A stretch of DNA of 64,000 nucleotides from Salinimicrobium sediminis (GCF_900215295.1 NZ_OCMF01000003.1:1-64000), one strand, 5' to 3'. Positions 51,849 through 61,658 are shown, numbered from the stretch's first letter. A program made the numbers and translations. Notes: a model not told the origin generated them from the sequence alone.

Positions 51849-53534
51849 CTAATTTTCTTCTTCCTGCTGTTGTGCTTCAGGTTGATCCTGGAAATATTTT
51901 GTATCTCCTGTGATCTCTGTGAATTCACTTCTTCGGTTCTTAGCATATTGTTCGTTTGTACAACCTGTAGGTTGAGTACAATCGTTCAACGGAACTTCTT
52001 CTCCATATCCTTTTGGTACCAATCTATCTCTGCTGATACCATTTGTCACAAGGTATTCAAGAGTAGACTCAGCACGTCTTTGAGAAAGATCCATGTTATA
52101 CTTATCGCTTCCGCGAGCATCCGCGTGAGATCCAATTTCGATCTTTAACATTGGGTAGTTCTTCATGATCTCCACCACACGGTTAAGAGTTGGTTCAGAC
52201 TCAGGCTTAATGGTAGCTTTGTCAAAGTCGAAGTAGATATTACCTACACCTGCGATCTGTCTTCTTCCGGTTTCAGGATTGATCTCCATTTCTTCCTTCG
52301 GAAGTACAGGCTTCTTGTATTCTTCACGACTAAAAGCGTAAAGATTGTCAGATCCTCTTCGGTTAGATGCAAGGTATCCCTTTTCTTCTCCTTCTTTCAA
52401 CACATAAGCGAAATCGTCAAATTCAGAATTCAGCGTGTTACCTAAGTTTTGAGCTTCTGAGAAACCAGTACCTTCAGCTTCAGCTTTGAAAATGTCAAGA
52501 TTTCCGAAGCCGATACGACCATCGGTTGCAAAGTAAAGAGTTCCGTCATTGGCAATGTATGGGAACTGCTCACGGTTAGCAGTGTTTACATTAGGTCCAA
52601 GATTTACGGGCTCTCCAAAAGTGCCATCTTCGTTAACAGCCACTTTGTAGATGTCAAAGGAACCTAATGAACCGGGCATATCGCTCGCAAAATAAAGCGT
52701 TTTCCCATCCTGGCTTAGAGTAGGATGTTCTGTAGAATACTGATCGCTGGTAAAAGGAAGCTCTTCAATGTTTGTCCACTCTCCATTCTCTTTTTCGGCA
52801 CGGTAGATTCGGATTGTAGCTACAGGAACTTCAGACCAGTCAGTCTTCACTCTTCTCTCGTTGGTACGATCGAAGTACATTACGTTTCCGTCATCAGAAA
52901 ATGCAGCAGAGCTTTCATGAGTATCGGTATTGATCTCATTTCCGAAAAGTTCGATTTCAGTTAATTTTCCATCATCAGAAATATTAGCCTCATAAAGATC
53001 AAGATATGGCTTATTGTTCCATCTGTAGATAGGTCTGTCTGAGTTTCTGGTAGAAGCGAAAACCACTTTATCACCCATGAAGGTAATTCCGAAGTCGGAA
53101 GAAGCAGCATTCTGCATTACCTGGTTTGTGGTGTAAGTGTGAGAAACTGCGGTATCCATTTTAGTGGTCCAGTCTTCCCAGTTTACTTCTTCTCCCAGGT
53201 ATTCCCCAAGGTATTGAGCAGCCTTATCGTTCTTACCCACGGCTCTCAAAGCGTGAGAATAACGGAATTTATACATTGGATCAATGGTCTCAAACTGATC
53301 GAATAGTCGGCTGTAGGTATCTTCAGCTTCCTTCATTCGGTTGGTAAAGTAATAGGAGTCGCCTAATTTTTCAAGAACCTCCTGATTCTTATCGGAAACC
53401 AAACGGTACTGTTCAGAAGCCTCCATATAAGCTCTTTGAAGGTAGAGCTTATTTGCCTTTTTCACCTGGGAATTTTGTGCGAATGCACCAAATCCAACAA
53501 GTAAAATCAAAAGTGTGCTATAAAGTTTTTTCAT
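51849..53534 (-). CDS. OmpA family protein with TPR and PD40 repeats
   Basis: The 561-residue exported protein (signal peptide cut at AFA-QN) begins with TPR-like helices (about 20-135). PD40-type beta-propeller repeats follow (HESSAAFSDDGNVMYFD, EHPTLSQDGKTLYFASD, EQFPYIANDGTLYFATD). The C-terminal OmpA peptidoglycan-binding domain (about 420-545) contains NIYFDFDKATIKPES and GSHADARGSDKYNMDLSQRRAE. It is the third gene of an adhesin-PorP/SprF-OmpA cluster and probably anchors the partner complex to the cell wall. Confidence 0.92.
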   Translation of the reverse strand: MKKLYSTLLILLVGFGAFAQNSQVKKANKLYLQRAYMEASEQYRLVSDKNQEVLEKLGDSYYFTNRMKEAEDTYSRLFDQFETIDPMYKFRYSHALRAVGKNDKAAQYLGEYLGEEVNWEDWTTKMDTAVSHTYTTNQVMQNAASSDFGITFMGDKVVFASTRNSDRPIYRWNNKPYLDLYEANISDDGKLTEIELFGNEINTDTHESSAAFSDDGNVMYFDRTNERRVKTDWSEVPVATIRIYRAEKENGEWTNIEELPFTSDQYSTEHPTLSQDGKTLYFASDMPGSLGSFDIYKVAVNEDGTFGEPVNLGPNVNTANREQFPYIANDGTLYFATDGRIGFGNLDIFKAEAEGTGFSEAQNLGNTLNSEFDDFAYVLKEGEEKGYLASNRRGSDNLYAFSREEYKKPVLPKEEMEINPETGRRQIAGVGNIYFDFDKATIKPESEPTLNRVVEIMKNYPMLKIEIGSHADARGSDKYNMDLSQRRAESTLEYLVTNGISRDRLVPKGYGEEVPLNDCTQPTGCTNEQYAKNRRSEFTEITGDTKYFQDQPEAQQQEEEN

Positions 53535-53547
53535 GTGTCTCAGTTTT

Positions 53548-54486
53548 TTAGAAGAATCTTGGGGATACGTTATAGCCTTTTGATAGGCCTAGCAGGTCAA
53601 GGTCAAACAATACCATGATCTCATGAGTACCGTCGTTGAAGTCACCAAGATTTCCTGTAGTGTAGTCATAGGCATAACCTATTCTAAGCTCTGGAGTCAC
53701 TCTGAAGTTGACCAGACCACTAACTGTTTCATCAAAACGGTAAGCTACCCCGGCTTCAAAACGGTTGTAAAGAAGTACGTTTGCTGTAATGTCAACAGAA
53801 AGAGGAGCTCCTTCTACAGCACGAGCCATAAAAGCGGGCTTTAATTTCAAGTTTGGGTTGAGGTCAAATACATATCCCCCTGTAAGGAAATAATGTATGT
53901 TCTCTTCTCCTAAACGAGCTAATCCTGTTTCATTTTCAAGATGCTTTGAAGTGAAGATGTTTGGGGCAGATAAACCAACGTAGTACTTATCTCCAAACCA
54001 GTAAGCTCCAACACCAAAATTTGGGAAGGCTTCACTGATGTTTTGCATTGCATCGTCATCCGGATCATTAGTTCTCAGTCTGGAAAGATCTGCATCAAAG
54101 AAAGTTACCCCAGCCTTTACCCCAAATGATAATTTTGAAGTTTCAGAAACCGGAAGGACGTAGGCTACGTCTGCGTAAAGGTTATTTTCCTTTACGATGT
54201 CACCAATTTCATCGTGAACGATGGAGATGCCTGCTTCCAGCCTTTCGCTTAGCCCGGTGTGGGCAAAGAAATTAGCTGTTTCAGGCGCACCATCCATTCC
54301 GGCCCATTGGTTTCTGTAAAGTCCTCCAACGTTGAGCATCCCAAGGTCATCTATCGCATAAGCGGGGTTGATCACGCTCATGTTGTACATGTACTGGGTG
54401 TACATTGGATCTTGTTGTGCATTACCCTTTAGTGAAAAAAGGGCAATGCAAACAACTGTAAAAATTTTTATAAAAGAATTTCTCAT
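53548..54486 (-). CDS. PorP/SprF family T9SS membrane protein
   Basis: The 312-residue beta-barrel has a signal peptide (MRNSFIKIFTVVCIALF, cut near NA-QQDP). The PorP/SprF opening follows: QDPMYTQYMYNMSVINPAYA, then GLYRNQWAGMDGAPET. Family members help retain or export a partner adhesin with a type B sorting domain; the adhesin lies directly upstream. ATG 54486 is preferred to TTG 54504. Confidence 0.92.
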   Translation of the reverse strand: MRNSFIKIFTVVCIALFSLKGNAQQDPMYTQYMYNMSVINPAYAIDDLGMLNVGGLYRNQWAGMDGAPETANFFAHTGLSERLEAGISIVHDEIGDIVKENNLYADVAYVLPVSETSKLSFGVKAGVTFFDADLSRLRTNDPDDDAMQNISEAFPNFGVGAYWFGDKYYVGLSAPNIFTSKHLENETGLARLGEENIHYFLTGGYVFDLNPNLKLKPAFMARAVEGAPLSVDITANVLLYNRFEAGVAYRFDETVSGLVNFRVTPELRIGYAYDYTTGNLGDFNDGTHEIMVLFDLDLLGLSKGYNVSPRFF

Positions 54487-54506
54487 GTGTTTCGAATATT
54501 TCAAAA

Positions 54507-57500
54507 TTATCTGCTTAAGTACAATCTACCTTGAATAGGAGCTGTTTGACCGTCGTTGTAGTACAGGATGTAGAAATAGACACCTGCAGGTAGAACTCCG
54601 CTTCCAAAAGATCCTTCGGAAGAAGTTCCATCCCAACCTTCATTTTTAGTTCCAGCTTTTCCGTTGTAAACCGGCTCTCCCCATCTGTTATAGATCTCCA
54701 TCATGTGGTTTGGATAATTGGAGGAAAGATTATTCACAAAGAAGGTGTCATTCACCCCATCTCCGTTTGGAGAGAAAGCTTCCGGAATTTCGCAGGTTTC
54801 TAATGTGATAGTTACAGAAAGTCTTTCTGAACTTTCACAGTCTGAATCTGCACCTGTTGAGGTAGCATAGTAAGTAACTCCGTCTACTAAAGTAGTAGCT
54901 GTAGTAAGAGCTTCACCACCGGTTTCAGTTGCATACCAGGTAACATCTCCGTTTGCAGAAACAAACTCTTCAAGATCTGCAAGGGTAGCATTATCTGATT
55001 TACAGAAGATATTACCATTCATAGAAAGCGTTGGTGCATCGTTATCATCCAAAGTGACAGTGATGGTCGCTGCAGGTGATTCACATCCTTCTGCAGTAGT
55101 TTGAGTAACAAAATACTCACCCTCTACAAGAAGATCTGTTTCAGTTGCTGGAGTTTCAAGAGCTGCATCTGTGTATACCGCGAAAGTGTTTCCATCTTCT
55201 ACAGTGATATCAAGATCGGCTACGGTATCTCCATTAACCACACATCCATCAAAGTCTGCTACGGTTGGGGCTGCAGGAAGTTCTTCGCAAGGATTCTGAT
55301 CGTCTTCAAACACTACAGTTACTGTAGCGGAATCTTCACAACCATTATCACTTACAACGGTATAAGTATATACTCCGGCTTCATCTGTGGTAGGATCGAA
55401 GGATCCGTCAAAAGTGTTTCCTTCTGCGTCGGTCCATGTTCCACCTTCATCAGGTGTTCCTCCTAACTCATCAAATAGATCAAAAACTTCACTATCTTCT
55501 TCTGTAAGAGTGACTGTTGCGTTTTCACCTGCTAATAGGTTTTCAACAACAGTAACAGTCAACTCAACAGAGTCAGTACAATTTCCTGTTCCAATTGTAT
55601 AGATTGTAGTAAAGTCTCCAAAGTTGCTCTGGAAGTTGTACTGGTCAATTAATTGTTGAATAGTAGGATTAAAGGTACCGTTGGTAGCAACACCATCTTC
55701 CAACAGGTTAAGGTAAAGGTTACGGACTCCTGTGTTGCTTAAAGTTCTTACTTCAGAATTACAAAGAGTAACAGCATTATCAGCTCCTGCATTGGTAGTG
55801 TTTTCAGCAACTGTTACAGTAAAATCTGTAGAATCAGTTCCTGTAACACAAGCTCCGGCGTCCTCTTCACTGACGGTATATGTTATCGTGTAATCACCTA
55901 CTGCTGAAATATCAAGAGCACCATCGGTAATTTCATTTCCATCAGCATCAAAGAATTTTCCTCCTTGCGAAGAATCATCAGCTAAATATGTATAAAGATC
56001 AAGTGCAGTCTCGCTGGTACAAACCTGGAAATCTTCAATAGTTCCAGCATTAGCTTCTTCAACCGGAATGATAGTCACTGTTAAGTCAACAGAAGCTGTA
56101 CATTCTCCTTCTGTAAGGGTGTAGGTGGTAGTGAAATCTCCTAATCCATCCTCATCATCTGCATACATTGCCAAAAGTTCCGCAGGTGTTGGATTGAAAG
56201 TTCCTGTTGTTGGTACGCCTGGGTCCAAAAGTACCAGATAGAAGTTTGTTAAAGTCTCTACATCAGAGAAAGTTTCAGCATCGACTTCAGTCTCACAGAT
56301 GGTAACGCTATTATCTGTACCTGCATCAACGACTCCTTCACATTCAGAATCGGTAACTACAACAGTCACTGTTGCAGAATCCATACAACCTTCGTATCCT
56401 ACGGTGTAAGTAAAGCTACCAGCTTCATCTGTTGCAGGGTCAAAAGTTCCGTTTCCAGAACTCCATGTTCCTCCTGGTAGAGCATCTTCTCCAAGGTAAT
56501 CGAATAGATTAACGGGCTCATCTTCTGTAGTCAATTCCACTGTAGCGTTCGCTCCTGCTTCGGCTTCAGTAACTATGTTTACTGTAAGGTCGTAAGATTC
56601 ACCACCAACTGTATAAACAGTAGTAAATTCTCCCAGACGATCTTCATCTGCCTGATACATTTCAGAAATTTGTCTTGGGGTAGGATTGAAGGTACCATTT
56701 GTAGCTACTCCTGTTGGAAGTAAACCTAAATAAAATTTCCTGATTTCATCAAAACTTGGAAAGAATGTATCAACATCTCCCTGGCATACGATCGCGTATC
56801 CAGAACCTGGAGTTGTTGGGTCAGTTGGGTCAGTTGGATCGGTAGGGTCGTTAACAATTACAGTTACTGTTGCGGAGTCCATACAACCTTCATATCCTAC
56901 TGTGTAAGTGAAAGTACCTGCTTCATCTGTAGCAGGGTCAAAAGTTCCGTTTCCAGAACTCCATGTTCCTCCTGGTAGAGCATCTGCTCCAAGGTAATCG
57001 AATAGATTAACGGGCTCATCTTTTGTAGTCAATTCCACTGTAGCGTTCGCTCCTGCTTCGGCTTCAGTAACTATGTTTACTGTAAGTTCGTAAGATTCAC
57101 CACCAACTGTATAAACAGTAGTAAATTCTCCCAGACGATCTTCATCTGCCTGGTACATTTCAGAAATTTGTCTTGGCGTTGGATTAAATGTACCATTGGT
57201 TGATACACCTGCAGGAAGTAATCTTAGATAGAATTTCCTGATTTCATCATAGCTTGGGAAGAAAGTATCTACGTCTCCCTGACATACAATTGCGTATCCT
57301 TCAGCCGGTGTTGGATCTGTAGGAGGGGTTGTTGTAACAGTTACAACAACATCAGCAGAATCAGTACAATCTCCTGAACCGACAGTATAAGTATAAGTGC
57401 CGGCAGCATCAGTAGCTGGATCAAAAGTTCCGTCACCAGTGTTCCATGTTCCGTTTGTATCTGGATTACCTCCCAAATAGTCAAAAAGGTCTACAGGGGT

Positions 57501-59189
57501 ATCGTTTCTATTTAGAGTAACACTTCCATCTTCTCCTGCATCTACGTCCTCGATAACAGTAATAGTGATATCAGCTGATTCTTCACAAATTCCAGTTCCA
57601 ACCGTGTAGGTTGTTTCTACAAAAAGTTCAGTGGCGCCATTGGCTAATTGGGTTCTAATTTGTCCTTCAGGATCATTAGAAAAGGTGCCGTTTAAATCTC
57701 TGTCCCCAATCCAGGCGGCTATAATAGCAAAGCCTTCTTCTTCAGTTTGAGCCAGAAGAAGCTGGCCTGCTATAGCAACAGCCTCAGATTGACAAAATAC
57801 CAAATCAGCATCCTCACCTGCATTAGCTTCACAAGGAGCTACAGTAATAGTGAAAACAGCGGTATCACTTCCAACTATACATCCAGAAGTTTCATCTACT
57901 GTGTAGTTTATGGTGTAAACTCCGGGTCCTTCAGATGAGGGATCAAACATACCGTCAGGGTAGCCTTCGAAAGTTCCGATAGTTTGACCTCCTGAAATTA
58001 ATCCGTATAGATCCTGAGGTCCCTGAGATAAATCATAAGTTTTCGCTACATCAGCACCTGCATTGGCATCTTCAGAAGCAACAATAGAGATGGTCAAATC
58101 AACCTGATCACATCCTACTGTATAAGTTGTTGTAAAATCTCCCAGGCCATCTGCATCATTCTGATATTGAGTGGCTAATTGTCCGGCAGTAGGATTAAAA
58201 GTTCCGTTTGTGGGAACTCCTTCTCCTAAAAGATTTAAATAATAATTACGTATAGCATCCTCACTTGGAAAAGTATCCTGAACGTCTAGTTCACACACAA
58301 TTCCAGGACTGGTAGTTGTAAGTTCAACGGAAGGTGTTACAGTAACAGTTACAGCAAGTCTGTCAATACTCTCACAATTTTCTCCTACTGAAGAAATGAA
58401 ATAAGTTCTTCCACTTACTAGGGGAGTATTAGGACTTAATTCAGTTTGAGAAGAAACAGTACTGAAATATCGGTTGTTTCCTGTCGCTTCAATATCTCCT
58501 AATGTTGGATTGTTGATAGCGCAAAATTCCTGGGAAGTCGGACCTGTTGGAGCGGCTTCAGAATAGAATTGTACAGTAGTTTTCCTTCTATTGGTTTCAC
58601 AGGATCCATCTGCAGAAACTAAGGCCGCATAATAATCTGTGTTATTTTGAAGTTCTGTTCCTGCAGGAATAGCTGTTCCTCCTGTACGGGTGTAATACCA
58701 TCTTACCTGGTCTTCATCTGCTGCATTGGTCCTCAGATCATCAATGGTTAACCCGGGTTCATTTACATTTGCAACACAAACCCCAATTACTGCAAGAGAT
58801 TGTTTTTTCTCTGCAGAAGTCACTGGAGTGGTTGAAGATTTAATTCCTAAGATTTCAGGTTCGCTGGCAATTACTACTGTAACAGCTGCCCGACTGTTCT
58901 GACAGTTATTAGCGCTCGTGCCGGCGTAATAAGTTACTCCGCTAACTAAAAAATTTGTAGAAGGTATTGGAGTGTCAGATGTTTGACTCGCATACCATAC
59001 CACGTCTGTTCCTGAAGTCACCCGAAGGCGACTCACTTCAGCTTCCTGTGAATCACAGAAGTACTGTGTAGAATCTGTCTCACTTACAGTAGGACATGTC
59101 TGTCCGTAAGATGAGTAAGTTCCTGTCAATAAAAATAAGGCAAAAAAGAATAAAGGAATTCCATTTTTACCCAGAGTAAAAATTCGCAT
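54507..59189 (-). CDS. Giant T9SS adhesin-like protein (type B sorting domain)
   Basis: The 1560-residue exported protein (signal peptide ending SYGQ) has about 300 residues of Ig-like units with VSGVTYYAGTS-type motifs. Alternating modules follow: one with xFYLxLL...NGTFNPTxxQL...GxFTTxYTVG (five clear copies near residues 333, 671, 835, 1000, 1175), another with DLFDYLG...GTFDPATDEAG...YTVG. The last ~95 residues (AFSPNGDGVNDTFFV, EIYNRWGEPVY, LPAGVYFYILYYNDG) form a gliding-motility-associated type B T9SS sorting domain. It is likely a surface adhesin acting with the downstream SprF-like and OmpA proteins. A short PTDPTDPTDPTTPG linker joins two near-identical blocks. Confidence 0.9.
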   Translation of the reverse strand: MRIFTLGKNGIPLFFFALFLLTGTYSSYGQTCPTVSETDSTQYFCDSQEAEVSRLRVTSGTDVVWYASQTSDTPIPSTNFLVSGVTYYAGTSANNCQNSRAAVTVVIASEPEILGIKSSTTPVTSAEKKQSLAVIGVCVANVNEPGLTIDDLRTNAADEDQVRWYYTRTGGTAIPAGTELQNNTDYYAALVSADGSCETNRRKTTVQFYSEAAPTGPTSQEFCAINNPTLGDIEATGNNRYFSTVSSQTELSPNTPLVSGRTYFISSVGENCESIDRLAVTVTVTPSVELTTTSPGIVCELDVQDTFPSEDAIRNYYLNLLGEGVPTNGTFNPTAGQLATQYQNDADGLGDFTTTYTVGCDQVDLTISIVASEDANAGADVAKTYDLSQGPQDLYGLISGGQTIGTFEGYPDGMFDPSSEGPGVYTINYTVDETSGCIVGSDTAVFTITVAPCEANAGEDADLVFCQSEAVAIAGQLLLAQTEEEGFAIIAAWIGDRDLNGTFSNDPEGQIRTQLANGATELFVETTYTVGTGICEESADITITVIEDVDAGEDGSVTLNRNDTPVDLFDYLGGNPDTNGTWNTGDGTFDPATDAAGTYTYTVGSGDCTDSADVVVTVTTTPPTDPTPAEGYAIVCQGDVDTFFPSYDEIRKFYLRLLPAGVSTNGTFNPTPRQISEMYQADEDRLGEFTTVYTVGGESYELTVNIVTEAEAGANATVELTTKDEPVNLFDYLGADALPGGTWSSGNGTFDPATDEAGTFTYTVGYEGCMDSATVTVIVNDPTDPTDPTDPTTPGSGYAIVCQGDVDTFFPSFDEIRKFYLGLLPTGVATNGTFNPTPRQISEMYQADEDRLGEFTTVYTVGGESYDLTVNIVTEAEAGANATVELTTEDEPVNLFDYLGEDALPGGTWSSGNGTFDPATDEAGSFTYTVGYEGCMDSATVTVVVTDSECEGVVDAGTDNSVTICETEVDAETFSDVETLTNFYLVLLDPGVPTTGTFNPTPAELLAMYADDEDGLGDFTTTYTLTEGECTASVDLTVTIIPVEEANAGTIEDFQVCTSETALDLYTYLADDSSQGGKFFDADGNEITDGALDISAVGDYTITYTVSEEDAGACVTGTDSTDFTVTVAENTTNAGADNAVTLCNSEVRTLSNTGVRNLYLNLLEDGVATNGTFNPTIQQLIDQYNFQSNFGDFTTIYTIGTGNCTDSVELTVTVVENLLAGENATVTLTEEDSEVFDLFDELGGTPDEGGTWTDAEGNTFDGSFDPTTDEAGVYTYTVVSDNGCEDSATVTVVFEDDQNPCEELPAAPTVADFDGCVVNGDTVADLDITVEDGNTFAVYTDAALETPATETDLLVEGEYFVTQTTAEGCESPAATITVTLDDNDAPTLSMNGNIFCKSDNATLADLEEFVSANGDVTWYATETGGEALTTATTLVDGVTYYATSTGADSDCESSERLSVTITLETCEIPEAFSPNGDGVNDTFFVNNLSSNYPNHMMEIYNRWGEPVYNGKAGTKNEGWDGTSSEGSFGSGVLPAGVYFYILYYNDGQTAPIQGRLYLSR
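56360..57320 (-). repeat. Tandem 498-bp coding repeat in the adhesin
   Basis: Matched positions 56381/56879 and 56511/57009 are both exactly 498 bp (166 residues) apart, with near-identical sequence over most of the unit. Each unit spans one NGTFNPT module plus one DLFDYLG module. Confidence 0.88.
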
Positions 59190-59250
59190 AGGCTCTAAGT
59201 GTTAAATTAAATCAATTTTCATTAAGGTGTATATAGTTCAAAATTTTAAG

Positions 59251-59258
59251 CAAACATA
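59251..59258 (-). promoter_or_regulatory. -7 box of the adhesin-SprF-OmpA cluster
   Basis: On the minus strand TATGTTTG matches TAnnTTTG, about 61 bases before the adhesin ATG. The -33 element is not clear. Confidence 0.5.
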
Positions 59259-59518
59259 TAATATTAAAACTTAAACTCCTGTTAAGGTGGGAGCTAATGT
59301 CGCATCAGCACTTGGGCTGGCTATGTTACTGAAGTAGGGAGGGTTAAAAGTACAATTTTTTCATTAATAAAATATTTTTAGGAATATTTTTACACATAAA
59401 AAGTTAAACTTTCCATTCATAGATTAAATGTAACTCACAGTTGGACCTATTAATTGAGATTTTGTTACATAAATTTCTCTTTTTTTTCTTTCTATCTTCC
59501 TTTATTTCATCCTTCCCG

Positions 59519-59526
59519 TATCTTTA
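59519..59526 (+). promoter_or_regulatory. -7 box of mpl
   Basis: TATCTTTA lies 16 bases before ATG 59543. Confidence 0.45.
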
Positions 59527-59542
59527 CACCAAAAATTTTTTA

Positions 59543-60898
59543 ATGTACATTCATTTTATTGCCATAGGAGGTAGCGCCATGCATAACCTTGCCCTGGCTC
59601 TTCATAATAAAGACTATAAAATAACCGGAAGTGATGATGCTGTTTATGAACCCTCGCGTACCCGACTTTTGCAAAAAGGCTTGCTCCCTAAAGAAATGGG
59701 ATGGTTTCCTGAAAAAATAACTGCTAATCTTGATGCTGTCATTTTGGGAATGCATGCCCGTGAGGATAATCCTGAACTTCAAAAAGCAACGGAGTTAAAT
59801 ATTCCGGTTTACTCATATCCCGAGTTCCTTTATGAGCAGTCAAAGGAGAAGACCCGCGTGGTTATTGGCGGTTCCCATGGAAAGACCACTATTACCTCCA
59901 TGGTCCTGCACGTGCTAAAATATCATCAAAAAGAGGTGGATTACATGGTAGGCGCTCAGCTCGAAGGTTTTGACACCATGGTACATTTAACCAAAGAAAA
60001 TGATTTCATCGTCCTGGAAGGGGATGAGTATCTTTCTTCTCCCATAGACAGGAGGCCCAAATTTCATCTTTATAAACCAAATATCGCTCTCCTAAGCGGG
60101 ATCGCCTGGGATCACATCAATGTATTTCCTACTTATGAAAATTATGTGGATCAATTCAGGATCTTCATCGATTCTATTGTAAAGGGAGGAATTCTTGTTT
60201 ATAACGAGGAAGATCTTCAACTTAAAAAGTTGGTTTCTGAAACAACAAACACCATAAGGAAACATCCTTATCAAACACCGGAATTCCGTGTGGAAGATGA
60301 AAAGACCCTGCTTCAAACGCCGGAAGGAGACATGCCTGTTTCAGTTTTTGGAAGCCATAATCTCCAAAACCTTGCCGGTGCGAAATGGATATGTCAACAC
60401 ATGGGAATTGATGAAGAAGATTTCTATGAAGCCATTTCCTCTTTTAAAGGAGCTTCAAAACGCCTCGAGAGAATTGCTGAAACTTCAAAAGCTATTGTGT
60501 TCAAGGATTTTGCCCACAGTCCTTCAAAAGTTATGGCGACTACAAAGGCGGTAAAACATCAGTATCCAAAAAAGCAAATTGTGGCTTGTCTTGAACTGCA
60601 CACCTATAGTAGTCTGAATGCCGAATTCCTTAGGGAGTACCAAGGTGCTTTAAATGCTGCGGATACGGCTGTAGTTTATTTTTCTCCGGAAGCTATTCAA
60701 AATAAAAAGCTGGCTCCCGTGGCTGAAGAGCAGATTTTCAATGCTTTTGACAGGAAGGATCTACAAGTTTATACCAATCCGGAAGATTTTCAGAAATTGC
60801 TGGAACAGCAGCATTATGAGGACGTGGTTTTACTACTCATGAGCAGTGGAACTTACGGCGGACTTGATTTCAACAAAATTGCGGAGTGGATAAAGTAA
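59543..60898 (+). CDS. mpl: UDP-N-acetylmuramate:murein-peptide ligase, Mpl-like
   Basis: The 451-residue Mur ligase family enzyme would attach recycled tripeptide to UDP-MurNAc. The N-terminal Rossmann motif is FIAIGGSAMHNLALAL. The P-loop VVIGGSHGKTTITSMVLHVL lies at about 107-126. FIVLEGDEYLSSPIDRRPKF is the metal region, and KDFAHSPSKVMATTKA lies in the C-terminal domain. These match Mpl rather than MurC (MurC has GTHGKTTT with a different N-terminus). ATG 59543 removes an implausible hydrophobic extension. Substrate assignment rests on family similarity. Confidence 0.87.
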   Translation: MYIHFIAIGGSAMHNLALALHNKDYKITGSDDAVYEPSRTRLLQKGLLPKEMGWFPEKITANLDAVILGMHAREDNPELQKATELNIPVYSYPEFLYEQSKEKTRVVIGGSHGKTTITSMVLHVLKYHQKEVDYMVGAQLEGFDTMVHLTKENDFIVLEGDEYLSSPIDRRPKFHLYKPNIALLSGIAWDHINVFPTYENYVDQFRIFIDSIVKGGILVYNEEDLQLKKLVSETTNTIRKHPYQTPEFRVEDEKTLLQTPEGDMPVSVFGSHNLQNLAGAKWICQHMGIDEEDFYEAISSFKGASKRLERIAETSKAIVFKDFAHSPSKVMATTKAVKHQYPKKQIVACLELHTYSSLNAEFLREYQGALNAADTAVVYFSPEAIQNKKLAPVAEEQIFNAFDRKDLQVYTNPEDFQKLLEQQHYEDVVLLLMSSGTYGGLDFNKIAEWIK

Positions 60899-60925
60899 AA
60901 TTTCCTGAAGATTATTTCATTTTCT

Positions 60926-60933
60926 TATCTTTA
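60926..60933 (+). promoter_or_regulatory. -7 box of radC
   Basis: TATCTTTA lies 14 bases upstream of ATG 60948. Confidence 0.45.
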
Positions 60934-60947
60934 AGGAAATTAGGGGA

Positions 60948-61649
60948 ATGGAATCAGAAAAGTTACCTTCTTTTACTATAAAACATTGGGCAGAAGGGGA
61001 TAGGCCAAGGGAGAAACTGCTTCAAAAAGGGAGGGAATTCTTAAGCGATGCCGAACTTCTGGCAATTTTAATCGGTTCCGGCAACCGTAATGAATCTGCT
61101 GTAGAAGTTTCCAAAAAGGTGCTTTCCAAGGCAGGAGATAATTTGAATGAGCTGGGAAAATTCTCGGTTAAGCAGCTCATGGAAGTGAAAAGTATTGGAG
61201 AAGCCAAGGCTTTGACCATAGTTGCTGCCATGGAACTGGGACGTCGTCGACGCTCTTCTGAGGCATTAGAAAAGAAAAAAATCAGTTCCAGTTCTTCGGT
61301 CTTTGAACTCATGCAACCTAAGATCGGGGAATTGCCCCATGAGGAATTCTGGATCCTATATCTTAATAATTCCAACAAGGTTATCCAGGAGCTTCCATTA
61401 AGCAAGGGTGGCATTACCGGTACTCTGGTAGATATAAGAATTGCTTATAAGCAGGCGCTGCAGCTGGGTGCAACGGCAACCATCCTGGTGCATAATCATC
61501 CTTCGGGAAACCTGAATCCCAGTACTGCAGACAAACAGTTAACCAATAAATTCAAAACTGCGGGGGAGAGCCTTGATATTAAAGTGCTGGATCACGTTAT
61601 TGTAACCGAGAAGTCCTACTTTAGCTTTGCCGATGAAGGTTTGCTTTAA
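60948..61649 (+). CDS. radC: RadC family JAB-domain protein
   Basis: The 233-residue protein has an N-terminal helix-hairpin-helix-like part (LLAILIGSGNRNESAVEVS, LMEVKSIGEAKALTIVAAMELGRR). The C-terminal JAB/MPN metalloprotease-type domain carries the zinc motif ATILVHNHPSGNLNPSTADKQL. The name comes from DNA repair work later questioned; the biochemical role is unknown. It is followed by a surface-polysaccharide-type gene, not by mobile-element genes, so it looks like the housekeeping copy. Confidence 0.92.
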   Translation: MESEKLPSFTIKHWAEGDRPREKLLQKGREFLSDAELLAILIGSGNRNESAVEVSKKVLSKAGDNLNELGKFSVKQLMEVKSIGEAKALTIVAAMELGRRRRSSEALEKKKISSSSSVFELMQPKIGELPHEEFWILYLNNSNKVIQELPLSKGGITGTLVDIRIAYKQALQLGATATILVHNHPSGNLNPSTADKQLTNKFKTAGESLDIKVLDHVIVTEKSYFSFADEGLL

Positions 61650-61658
61650 ATTTAGCCT

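Larger units (their letters stand above)
59190..59542. other. Divergent adhesin/mpl intergenic region
   Basis: This 353-base AT-rich region has no gene. It contains the candidate adhesin promoter (59251-59258) and the mpl -7 box (59519-59526). An in-frame ATG at 59441 exists but lies upstream of that box. Confidence 0.6.

Noticed and set aside
55101-57938. Plus-strand ORFs antisense to the giant adhesin
   Set aside because: They are shadows produced by the repetitive adhesin codons and show no independent features.
59441-59542. N-terminal extension of mpl from ATG 59441
   Set aside because: It encodes a Phe-rich hydrophobic stretch before a cytoplasmic enzyme and lies upstream of the likely promoter.
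60948-61649. RadC as marker of a mobile or defence island
   Set aside because: The neighbours are housekeeping or envelope genes, with no integrase, restriction or toxin genes nearby.
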